From assembly GCA_900320845.1 (NCBI GenBank), contig ONTS01000019.1, positions 1 to 43,844 on the forward strand: 43,844 nt of DNA. Reading direction: 5' to 3'. The notes below the pieces were generated by a model. That model was not told where the DNA came from. It made no database searches and was given only the letters and a program-made list of their open reading frames with translations. Positions 35,175-43,844 of this stretch are shown here, one piece after another. A program made the position numbers and the translations under genes. This stretch comes from an uncultured Prevotellaceae bacterium. GTDB lineage: Bacteria > Bacteroidota > Bacteroidia > Bacteroidales > Bacteroidaceae. Within the stretch, counting starts at the first letter, position 1; each line of letters begins with the position of its first letter.

Positions 35175-35861
35175 ATGGAATACTACGATAAAGAATTCTG
35201 CTTAGAGGTGTGGGGTGCAATGGCTTGCTTCACCCGCCCGGAACTGAAGGTGGAACGAGTCAGTTATGACGTAATCACGCCATCGGCTGCACGTGCTATC
35301 TTTGAGGCTATCTTTTGGAAACCGGCTATTCACTGGCAGGTGACGAAGATAGAAGTGTTGAATCCTATCAAGTGGACATCGATAAGGAGAAATGAGGTGG
35401 GGGCTGTTGCCTCAAAGACACCCATTTATATTGAGGAAAAGCGCCAACAGAAAAATACGCTTCTATTACAGGATGTACACTATCGCCTATGGGCAAAATT
35501 GGAGTTCATTCCTATCCGGCAACGAAAGAATGAGCAACCTGGGCTTTTTGACAGCGAAGAAAGAAATGATGAGAGCCCTGGCAAGTATAATGCTATGTTT
35601 GAACGGCGTGCAAAGAAAGGGCAATGCTTCAACCAGCCTTATCTTGGCACAAGGGAGTGTGTTGCATCTTTCCGTTTAATTGAACCAGACACGGAAGAAC
35701 TGATAGCGCCTATCAGTGAGAGCCGTGACTTAGGTATCATGCTTTATGATATGGATTTTGAAGCCAATCTCAAGAATCCACCTGCCATGTTCTATCGCGC
35801 ACGGATGGAGAATGGCGTCATTATTGTTCCACCAAAAGATAGTGAGGAGGTTTTGAGATGA
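35175..35861 (+). CDS. cas5c: Cas5c, crRNA-processing Cascade subunit (type I-C)
   Basis: 228 aa from ATG 35175, beginning MEYYDKEFCLEVWGAMACFTRPELKVE-like at residues 1-20 and beyond; an earlier in-frame ATG lies inside cas3. The glycine/aromatic opening and ITPSAARAIFEAIFWKPAI (34-52) are typical of Cas5c/Cas5d. In type I-C this subunit replaces Cas6: it cuts pre-crRNA in the repeat and stays on the 5' handle. The C-terminal half carries the expected SFRLIEPDTEELIAPISESRDLGIMLYDMDF. It overlaps cas8c by 4 nt (ATGA). Confidence 0.94.
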   Translation: MEYYDKEFCLEVWGAMACFTRPELKVERVSYDVITPSAARAIFEAIFWKPAIHWQVTKIEVLNPIKWTSIRRNEVGAVASKTPIYIEEKRQQKNTLLLQDVHYRLWAKLEFIPIRQRKNEQPGLFDSEERNDESPGKYNAMFERRAKKGQCFNQPYLGTRECVASFRLIEPDTEELIAPISESRDLGIMLYDMDFEANLKNPPAMFYRARMENGVIIVPPKDSEEVLR

Positions 35862-37549
35862 TATTACGGGCATTGTATGACTATTATAACCGAAGTAAGG
35901 ACAAACTTCCCACCTTTGGCCGTGAATTGAAAGAGATAGGTTTCTTGATTGTCATTGATAAGAATGGAACATTTCTCAGATTTGAGGATCGCCGTAAAGA
36001 CAATAAACATGCTCAAAAATTTCTAGTCAAGAAAAGTATTGGGCGTTCCAGTGCTCCTGTCGCTAACTATCTGTATGACAACAGCGCTTATGTCTTCGGC
36101 TATTCCGATGAGGGTGACACCATGAAGTACTTTGACACTTTCAAACGGAAAATCAAAGAGATTTACGAGGCCAAACCTAATAATAACGACCTGAAAGCTA
36201 TCTGGCAGTTCTATCAAGAAACACCTGCAGCCATACAGACAAGGATGAGGCAAGACCCTCTATGGGACGAAATTGTGAAGCACCTGAACAAGAAGTATTC
36301 AAGGTTCTCATTCCTCATCAATGGCGATACACAGATTGTTGCCGAAAAGGACGAGCTACTTGAATTGTTGAAAGAGGACAGTAGTACAGACGAACGAATA
36401 TGTCTGGTGTCAGGCGATAAGGGCATCACTGTGGAAACGACCACTGCCACTATGATACCTGGCAGTCTGGCGACGGCCAGACTTGTGGCATTTCAGATAA
36501 AGTCTGGTTACGACTCTTACGGAAAGGAGAAAGGTGCCAATGCGCCTATCAGTGAAAAGGCTGAATTTGCCTATACCACAGCACTCAACCATCTTTTAGC
36601 AGCAGATTCACGAAACAAGTTCATGGTTGGCAACCGTACTTTCCTCTTCTGGGCATCTAAAGATGATGAGGCTGGTAGACAAGCTGAAGAAAGCATTTTC
36701 AGCATGTTAGGTTTCCCTGATTCTGAAGATAATCCCGATAGGAGGATAGAGCAAGTGCGTAAGGTCTTCAAGTCTATTTACTCTGGCATTCTGAAGACTG
36801 CACTTGACGACAAATTCTACATTCTTGGTTTGGCTCCGAATGCCGCCAGAATCGCTGTCACCTATTGGGCAGAGATTCCTTTGAAGGATTTTGCCGAACG
36901 AATCAACCGCCACTTCGATGATATGGAAATGAAAGGAGGCACGAAACCTTATTTCGGTTTGCACTCTATGCTGAGTGCAGTGACGTTAGGAGGAAAATCT
37001 TCAGAAGCTACACCCAATTTGCCTGAAGCCATCGTGAAAAGCATATTCCAGGGTTTGCCTTATCCTTATACGCTGTTTGCTGGATGCATGCGACGTATCA
37101 GAGCAGAACAAAACATCTATACAGGACGTGCAGCTATTATTAAGGCATACTTAAACCGACTAAACGATTATGAACAAATAATACAACCTATGTTAGACAA
37201 AGAAAACAAGAATCAAGGCTACCTTTGTGGTCGGCTCTTTGCCGTACTTGACAAAATTCAGGAGGATGCCAACAATCAACACTCCATCCGTGAACGTTAC
37301 ATGAACAGTGCCAGTGCAACACCCGCTACGGTGTTTGCAACAATCCTCAATCTCTCATCACACCATTCGGAAAAACTGAATGAGTGCAGGACGATTTTCT
37401 TCGAGAAACTGAAGCAAGAGATAATCGACAAACTACCTGCTGACGGCTTTCCCGCTCACCTTGACCTGCAAGACCAAGGCCGCTTCTTTATTGGCTATTA
37501 TCACCAGCGCCAAGACTTTTTTACTAAGAATGAAAATAATAATAACTAA
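35858..37549 (+). CDS. cas8c: Cas8c/Csd1, large Cascade subunit (type I-C)
   Basis: 563 aa. The N-terminus MILRALYDYYNRSKDKLPTF is characteristic of Csd1, and the mid-part includes AFNHLLAADSRNKFMVG-like residues (AYTTALNHLLAADS) and TFLFWASKDD. Cas8c recognises the PAM and helps unwind the target. The C-terminal 119 residues (445-563, GYLCGRLFAVLDKIQEDAN and SASATPATVFATILNLSSH) form the helical small-subunit-like domain that is also made separately as Cas11c in studied I-C systems. It begins in the 4-nt overlap with cas5c and is followed by cas7c after 15 nt. Confidence 0.94.
   Translation: MILRALYDYYNRSKDKLPTFGRELKEIGFLIVIDKNGTFLRFEDRRKDNKHAQKFLVKKSIGRSSAPVANYLYDNSAYVFGYSDEGDTMKYFDTFKRKIKEIYEAKPNNNDLKAIWQFYQETPAAIQTRMRQDPLWDEIVKHLNKKYSRFSFLINGDTQIVAEKDELLELLKEDSSTDERICLVSGDKGITVETTTATMIPGSLATARLVAFQIKSGYDSYGKEKGANAPISEKAEFAYTTALNHLLAADSRNKFMVGNRTFLFWASKDDEAGRQAEESIFSMLGFPDSEDNPDRRIEQVRKVFKSIYSGILKTALDDKFYILGLAPNAARIAVTYWAEIPLKDFAERINRHFDDMEMKGGTKPYFGLHSMLSAVTLGGKSSEATPNLPEAIVKSIFQGLPYPYTLFAGCMRRIRAEQNIYTGRAAIIKAYLNRLNDYEQIIQPMLDKENKNQGYLCGRLFAVLDKIQEDANNQHSIRERYMNSASATPATVFATILNLSSHHSEKLNECRTIFFEKLKQEIIDKLPADGFPAHLDLQDQGRFFIGYYHQRQDFFTKNENNNN
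37190..37549 (+). CDS. cas11c: probable internally initiated Cas11c small subunit
   Basis: ATG 37190 is codon 445 of cas8c, in frame, and would give a 119-residue protein equal to the C-terminal helical domain. Type I-C systems are known to make such a small subunit from an internal start, needed for the Cascade belly. The bases before this ATG are A-rich and unstructured (ATAATACAACCT), as before other genes here, with no Shine-Dalgarno. Position and domain border fit; actual initiation is inferred. Confidence 0.5.
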   Translation: MLDKENKNQGYLCGRLFAVLDKIQEDANNQHSIRERYMNSASATPATVFATILNLSSHHSEKLNECRTIFFEKLKQEIIDKLPADGFPAHLDLQDQGRFFIGYYHQRQDFFTKNENNNN

Positions 37550-37564
37550 AAAACAAATTCAATT

Positions 37565-38416
37565 ATGAGTGAACTGAAAAACAGATTTGATTTCGTCTAC
37601 ATCTTTGATGTACAGGATGGTAACCCCAATGGCGACCCCGACGCAGGCAATCTGCCTCGTGTGGATGCAGAAACAGGTATGGGATTGGTGACTGACGTGT
37701 GCCTGAAGCGTAAAGTACGTAACTATGTGCAGGTTGCTAAGGGAAAGACTTCAGGCTATGACATTTTTATCAGAGAGAAGGCTGTACTTAACACGATGAT
37801 TGATGCCGCGCACGATGATGATGTCGTCAGGGCGGCAAAAGACAAGACCGCGGCTGCCCGCGATTTCATGTGTAAGGCGTATTTCGACATACGCACTTTT
37901 GGGGCAGTGATGTCTACTGGTAAGAATGCAGGTCAGGTACGCGGACCGATACAATTTACTTTCGCACGCTCGGTAGACCCAATAGCTGCTTCAGAACATT
38001 CAATAACTCGTATGGCGGTTGCTACCGAGAGAGAGGCTGAAAAGCAAGGTGGCGATAACCGTACGATGGGGCGCAAAGCCACCGTGCCCTATGGTCTCTA
38101 TGTCTGTCACGGTTTCATATCAGCCAATCTAGCACAGCAGACAGGCTTCTCCGAGGAAGACTTGGAATTGTTCTGGGAAGCATTGATGAATATGTTCGAT
38201 ATAGATCGTTCGGCTGCTCGCGGACTTATGAGTGCCCAGAGACTCATCGTTTTCAGGCACGACTCCATGCTGGGCAACGTGCCTGCCAACAAGCTCTTTG
38301 AGCGAGTAACGATTGAAAAGGTTTGCAATGGAGCACCTCGCAACTTTAAGGATTACCAAGTGACCATTGATAGAGACAATCTCCCTGGTGGCGTGACCAT
38401 TGAGGAATTGATATAA
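37565..38416 (+). CDS. cas7c: Cas7c/Csd2, Cascade backbone subunit (type I-C)
   Basis: 283 aa. [19 protein letters not shown] (residues 14-32) is the Csd2 signature, followed by [12 protein letters not shown] and [14 protein letters not shown]. Several copies polymerise along the crRNA spacer to form the Cascade backbone. The C-terminal [19 protein letters not shown] region is intact. It is 15 nt after cas8c and 6 nt before the RhuM-like gene, so the transcript should continue into it. Confidence 0.95.
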   Translation: MSELKNRFDFVYIFDVQDGNPNGDPDAGNLPRVDAETGMGLVTDVCLKRKVRNYVQVAKGKTSGYDIFIREKAVLNTMIDAAHDDDVVRAAKDKTAAARDFMCKAYFDIRTFGAVMSTGKNAGQVRGPIQFTFARSVDPIAASEHSITRMAVATEREAEKQGGDNRTMGRKATVPYGLYVCHGFISANLAQQTGFSEEDLELFWEALMNMFDIDRSAARGLMSAQRLIVFRHDSMLGNVPANKLFERVTIEKVCNGAPRNFKDYQVTIDRDNLPGGVTIEELI

Positions 38417-38422
38417 TCGACT

Positions 38423-39454
38423 ATGGCAAAGAAACGTGAGATAAGAAACAGCACTGCTGAGTTCCTAATCTTCCAAATAGAGAGCAAGGAGCAGGGCATT
38501 GAAGTAATGTATGCCGAAGAAACCATCTGGTGTACGCAAAAGGCGATGGCAGCACTCTTCGATGTGGGAGTGCCTGCCATCAGCAAACACCTTGCCAATG
38601 TCTTTGAGACTGGCGAACTGAAGGAAGATACAACTGTTTCCAAAATGGAAACAGTTCAACAGGAAGGAGACAGGAAGGTGAAACGCTCTATGGTAATGTA
38701 TAAGCTTGATGCCATCATTGCCGTAGGATATCGCGTTAACAGTGTACGTGCAACCCAGTTCCGGCAATGGGCTACGAGTGTGCTGCGCGAATTTTCTATT
38801 CGTGGCTATGTGCTTGACCGAAAGCGGATGGAGAACGGGACCTTCTTGGATGAGGACTACTTCGACCATTTGCTGGCTGAGATTCGCGAAATTCGCCTTT
38901 CAGAACGACGGTTCTACCAAAAACTCACAGACATCTACGCCACAAGTATGGACTATAACAAGGATGCGCCCACTACACGTTTGTTCTACAAAAGAATTCA
39001 GAACAAGATGCACTATGCTGTGCATGGCAAGACGGCTGCTGAACTCATTATGGAACGGGCAGATGCTGATAAGGAGCACATGGGGCTGACAACATGGGAG
39101 AATGCCCCCGACGGTAAAATTGTAAAGACTGATGTCGTGATAGCTAAGAACTACCTGAAGAAATTGGAACTGGAGGATATGGGACGCATTGTGACGGCGG
39201 TATTAGAGTTTGCCGAGAGTCGCGCCAAGCGGCATATCCCCATGACGATGGAAGACTGGGCCAAGCGCATCGATGCCTATCTGAGCAGCGACGAACGTCC
39301 GCTGCTTGACAACGCTGGGAGCGTGAGTCACGAAGAGGCGTCGTTTCATGCCGAGACGGAGTTTGTGAAGTACCGCATCGTGCAAGACCGACTGTTCCAG
39401 AGCGACTTCGACAAGTTTCTGGGTGTATTGCCATTGGAAGAATCAACAGAATAG
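38423..39454 (+). CDS. RhuM-family protein inserted in the cas operon
   Basis: 343 aa. Residues 20-130 are the conserved RhuM core: a beta segment, then ETIWCTQKAMAALFDVGVPA and ISKHLANVFETGEL, which resembles a DNA-binding helix-turn-helix, then YKLDAIIAVGYRVNSVRATQ and WATSVLREFSIRGYVLD. Residues 140-343 are mostly helical, with LLAEIREIRLSERRFYQK, NKMHYAVHGKTAAELIMERAD and AKNYLKKLELEDMG. RhuM was named from a Salmonella pathogenicity island and its biochemical role is not established; relatives occur beside restriction-modification and other mobile defence genes. Here it lies 6 nt after cas7c and 3 nt before cas4, so it is translated as part of the cas operon. It could be an accessory regulator, an addiction component or a passenger. 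Confidence 0.85.
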   Translation: MAKKREIRNSTAEFLIFQIESKEQGIEVMYAEETIWCTQKAMAALFDVGVPAISKHLANVFETGELKEDTTVSKMETVQQEGDRKVKRSMVMYKLDAIIAVGYRVNSVRATQFRQWATSVLREFSIRGYVLDRKRMENGTFLDEDYFDHLLAEIREIRLSERRFYQKLTDIYATSMDYNKDAPTTRLFYKRIQNKMHYAVHGKTAAELIMERADADKEHMGLTTWENAPDGKIVKTDVVIAKNYLKKLELEDMGRIVTAVLEFAESRAKRHIPMTMEDWAKRIDAYLSSDERPLLDNAGSVSHEEASFHAETEFVKYRIVQDRLFQSDFDKFLGVLPLEESTE

Positions 39455-39457
39455 CTT

Positions 39458-40132
39458 ATGTATTACGATGAGGACGATATGCTCATGTTGTCGGGAATTC
39501 AGCACTATAGGTTCTGTCCCCGACAATGGGCGTTGATACATATTGAGCAACAATGGGCCGACAACCGGCTGACGGTGGAGGGCGAAGTGCTGCACAAGCA
39601 CGTGGACGATGCCGCCTACCGCCAGAAGTGCGGCTACTACATTTGCCTGCGCTCCGTAAGCATTGCTTCGAACGAGCTTGGGCTTTACGGACTCTCGGAT
39701 GTCATTGAGCTGCACCCTACCGAGGATGTGACGGATAGCATCACTCATCCCAAATACCCGGGCCGTTGGCTGCCCTATCCCGTGGAGTATAAGCACGGTC
39801 GGCCCAAGAAGAACGAGGTGGACGAGGTGCAGCTGGCGGCGCAGGCTATGTGCTTAGAAGAGCAATACGGCATCCACATCGGCTGGGGCGCGTTCTTCTA
39901 TCATGAGATACGGCACCGTGTGGAGGTGGAAATCACGCCCTACTTGCGCGATATCGTCAAGCAATGTGCCGAGGAGATGCACAGCATCTTCAAGAGCGGT
40001 CGGCTGCCAGCCATCGTGCATGGCAGGCACTGCGACCGCTGTTCGCTCAAAGACCTGTGTATGCCCGACACGGCTAACCAGCCAGCGGCTTCAACTTATC
40101 TGAAACGTAATCTGTATGAGGAAACTACTTAA
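39458..40132 (+). CDS. cas4: Cas4, adaptation nuclease (type I-C)
   Basis: 224 aa. The RecB-like nuclease core shows GLSDVIEL (D81), EYKHG (E110, K112) and QLAAQAMCLEE (Q125). The 4Fe-4S cluster ligands are Cys20 (HYRFCPRQ) and the C-terminal trio C192, C195, C201 (CDRCSLKDLC). Cas4 trims pre-spacers and ensures PAM-dependent, correctly oriented integration with Cas1-Cas2. It overlaps cas1 by 17 nt, and the two form a tight complex in I-C. Its DNA is clearly GC-richer than most of cas1 and cas2. Confidence 0.95.
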   Translation: MYYDEDDMLMLSGIQHYRFCPRQWALIHIEQQWADNRLTVEGEVLHKHVDDAAYRQKCGYYICLRSVSIASNELGLYGLSDVIELHPTEDVTDSITHPKYPGRWLPYPVEYKHGRPKKNEVDEVQLAAQAMCLEEQYGIHIGWGAFFYHEIRHRVEVEITPYLRDIVKQCAEEMHSIFKSGRLPAIVHGRHCDRCSLKDLCMPDTANQPAASTYLKRNLYEETT

Positions 40133-41138
40133 CACACTCTATATCACCACGCCAGAATCGTACCTGAGCAAGGACGGGCAGAACGTTGTGGTGTCCGTCC
40201 GACAGCGGGAAGTGTTCCGCATCCCTATCATCAACATTGAGGGCATTGTTACCTTCGGTTATATGGGCGCAAGTCCTGGGCTCATGAAACTATGTTCCGA
40301 CAATAATGTGTCGCTTACATTCCTGTCTCCACATGGCCGATTTATAAGTCGTATTCAAGGAAAAACCAAAGGAAATGTGTTGTTGCGTAAAAGGCAATAT
40401 CAGCTTGCAGACGATGCAGAGTGGTCATTACATCTTGCTCAAATAATTATTTCAGGGAAAATTCAAAACTATCGCAATATACTGCGTCGATACCTCCGTG
40501 ATTATGGATTTAATGTTGATGTGAAAAATGCAGCCCAACTTTTGGATACATACAAACGAGAAATATTTCGTTGCCAAAACAAAGACATACTGATTGGCGT
40601 GGAAGGTATGGCAGCTAATCGTTACTTCGACGTGTTTCCCCATCTGCTGACACAACAACGCGATGTGTTCCCATTCAGTGGGCGTAGCAGACGACCACCT
40701 AAAGATGCAATCAATGCAATGCTCTCACTTGCCTATACGTTGTTAACCAATGATGTTACCGCAGCCTTGGAAACGGTAGGCCTTGATCCGTATGTGGGAT
40801 TTCTTCATACATTACGACCTGGACGCACATCACTTGCTCTTGATCTTGTAGAGGAACTAAGAGCTTATATGGGCGATAGATTTGTACTCTCGCTGATAAA
40901 TAGAAGACAGGTTTCCCCTAAAGATTTTATCTTCCAAGGAGACAAAGGCGTGCAACTTACTGAAAACGGGCGACGTACTTTTCTCTCAGCATGGCAAACA
41001 CGAAAGAAAGATACGATTGTGCATCCATTTTTGAATGAAAAAATTTCTGTAGGCTTGGTGCCATATGCCCAGGCAATGCTATTGGCTCGCTATATAAGAA
41101 ACGATATAGATGATTATCCTGTATACTTGATAAAATAA
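40116..41138 (+). CDS. cas1: Cas1 integrase (type I-C)
   Basis: 340 aa, normal length. The metal-binding triad of the integrase is present: E163 (GVEGMAA), H231 (GFLHTLRPGRTSLA) and D243 (LDLVEEL). With Cas2 it inserts new spacers next to the leader. The first roughly 60 codons are GC-rich like cas4, while the rest is AT-rich like cas2, so the gene itself straddles a composition border (near 40280-40330). It is followed by cas2 after 5 nt. Confidence 0.96.
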   Translation: MRKLLNTLYITTPESYLSKDGQNVVVSVRQREVFRIPIINIEGIVTFGYMGASPGLMKLCSDNNVSLTFLSPHGRFISRIQGKTKGNVLLRKRQYQLADDAEWSLHLAQIIISGKIQNYRNILRRYLRDYGFNVDVKNAAQLLDTYKREIFRCQNKDILIGVEGMAANRYFDVFPHLLTQQRDVFPFSGRSRRPPKDAINAMLSLAYTLLTNDVTAALETVGLDPYVGFLHTLRPGRTSLALDLVEELRAYMGDRFVLSLINRRQVSPKDFIFQGDKGVQLTENGRRTFLSAWQTRKKDTIVHPFLNEKISVGLVPYAQAMLLARYIRNDIDDYPVYLIK

Positions 41139-41143
41139 TAAAG

Positions 41144-41434
41144 ATGAACTTACTCATAACATATGATGTAGATACCACCAGCGCACAAGGACGGAAACGG
41201 TTGCGGAGTGTGGCACGTATATGCCAGAATTACGGACAACGCGTGCAAAATTCTGTTTTTGAATGTGACGTGACAGAAGTCCAATTTGTTATACTAAAAG
41301 AGTCTTTATTGACAGTTATGGATAAACTCTTGGATAGTATTCGAATCTATCATCTTAGTAAAAATGAAAATCGACGTGTGATGACTTTAGGACGTGAAAC
41401 CTCGTACAATGTAAATGAACCTTTAATTTTATAA
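41144..41434 (+). CDS. cas2: Cas2 (type I-C)
   Basis: 96 aa. The ferredoxin-fold start MNLLITYDVDTTSAQGRKRL carries the conserved Asp8, followed by GQRVQNSVFECDV. Cas2 dimers bridge two Cas1 dimers in the spacer-integration complex. It is the last gene of the operon; the leader and array begin directly after its stop. Confidence 0.96.
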   Translation: MNLLITYDVDTTSAQGRKRLRSVARICQNYGQRVQNSVFECDVTEVQFVILKESLLTVMDKLLDSIRIYHLSKNENRRVMTLGRETSYNVNEPLIL

Positions 41435-41592
41435 TTGCGAACCTAAAGGAATACAAGAAATATGAGTAGTTCGCACTAGTTGATTTACAGGAGATTATAA
41501 GGTTTGGACAACGCTCATATGGGTCACAACAGTATATGTTCGCAAATTACAATATATAAATAGTTGTTTCTCAATTGGAAACAATACATAGA
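41435..41592 (+). promoter_or_regulatory. CRISPR leader
   Basis: 158 nt of AT-rich sequence between cas2 and the first repeat, the expected place of the array promoter and integration signals. TTGCGAAC (41435-41442) is matched in inverted form by GTTCGCAA (41538-41545), and GTTCGCA also occurs directly at 41469-41475. Confidence 0.75.
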
Positions 41593-43736
<2,144 letters not shown>

Positions 43737-43844
43737 ATCCGGAGAAGTGTTGGATTTGGTTTTCAACCAGATTGCTTCCATCATCCGTCTACACTCCAGA
43801 ATCGTTGGATGCACGGTGTATTTTCTCGCTTGGTGTAAGCGTGA
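43737..43844. other. sequence beyond the array
   Basis: 108 nt after the last repeat, with no further repeat and no recognisable gene before the window ends. Confidence 0.5.

Noticed and set aside
32983-41434. Possibility that the cas operon is decayed, given the inserted gene
   Set aside because: All seven cas genes are full length with intact catalytic motifs, so a working system is more likely.

Overview
The window is a chromosomal segment from a Bacteroidales bacterium, most likely Prevotellaceae. The evidence is the repeated Bacteroidetes-type promoter (-33 TTTG or TTG, about 19-20 nt, -7 TAnnTTTG), the lack of Shine-Dalgarno sites, T9SS-like C-terminal domains, and families typical of the order (DUF4492 beside cydAB, DUF5020, small MKRKYFTPAIKV-type proteins). 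It is not a phage or plasmid: most of it is housekeeping and accessory chromosome, and the last quarter is a complete CRISPR-Cas locus.

Layout. 1-7 kb: trmD, then a DUF4492-cydA-cydB operon (cytochrome bd oxidase) on the minus strand; a broken GNAT acetyltransferase remnant; a rhodanese/metallo-beta-lactamase lipoprotein; a secreted protein of unknown function. 7-17 kb: a DUF5020 outer-membrane protein, guanine deaminase, two exported proteins (one with a T9SS-like tail), acyl-ACP thioesterase, an exported C1B cysteine peptidase, a membrane acyltransferase, a Xaa-Pro aminopeptidase and a RecQ-family helicase. 18-25.7 kb: a PAP2 phosphatase that appears frameshifted, two exported proteins of unknown function, recJ, ligA and a B3/B4-domain protein. 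26-32.5 kb: a small conserved-type protein, a GT2/ArnT-like glycosyltransferase pair in convergent overlap, and a three-gene redox cluster (exported flavodoxin/cyclophilin-like, carboxymuconolactone decarboxylase/cupin, aldo-keto reductase).

32.98-43.74 kb: a full type I-C CRISPR-Cas system in the order cas3-cas5c-cas8c-cas7c-[rhuM-like]-cas4-cas1-cas2, followed by a leader and an array of 33 repeats of 32 bp with 32 spacers of 32-37 nt. Cas5c, Cas8c, Cas7c and probably an internally initiated Cas11c would form Cascade. Cas3 would degrade the target, and Cas4-Cas1-Cas2 would acquire spacers. The unusual part is a RhuM-family gene placed between the interference and adaptation modules with gaps of only a few bases.

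Most interesting points: the embedded RhuM gene; a sharp change of base composition inside cas1, suggesting that rhuM-cas4-5'cas1 is a recombined segment; the likely Cas11c internal start; three repeat versions at the distal end of the array; a duplicated recQ promoter whose second copy has lost the conserved G in both its -33 and -7 boxes; and two genes that look broken (GNAT, PAP2). No tRNA or rRNA gene, insertion sequence or prophage was recognised. All identifications come from reading motifs; no database search was run.
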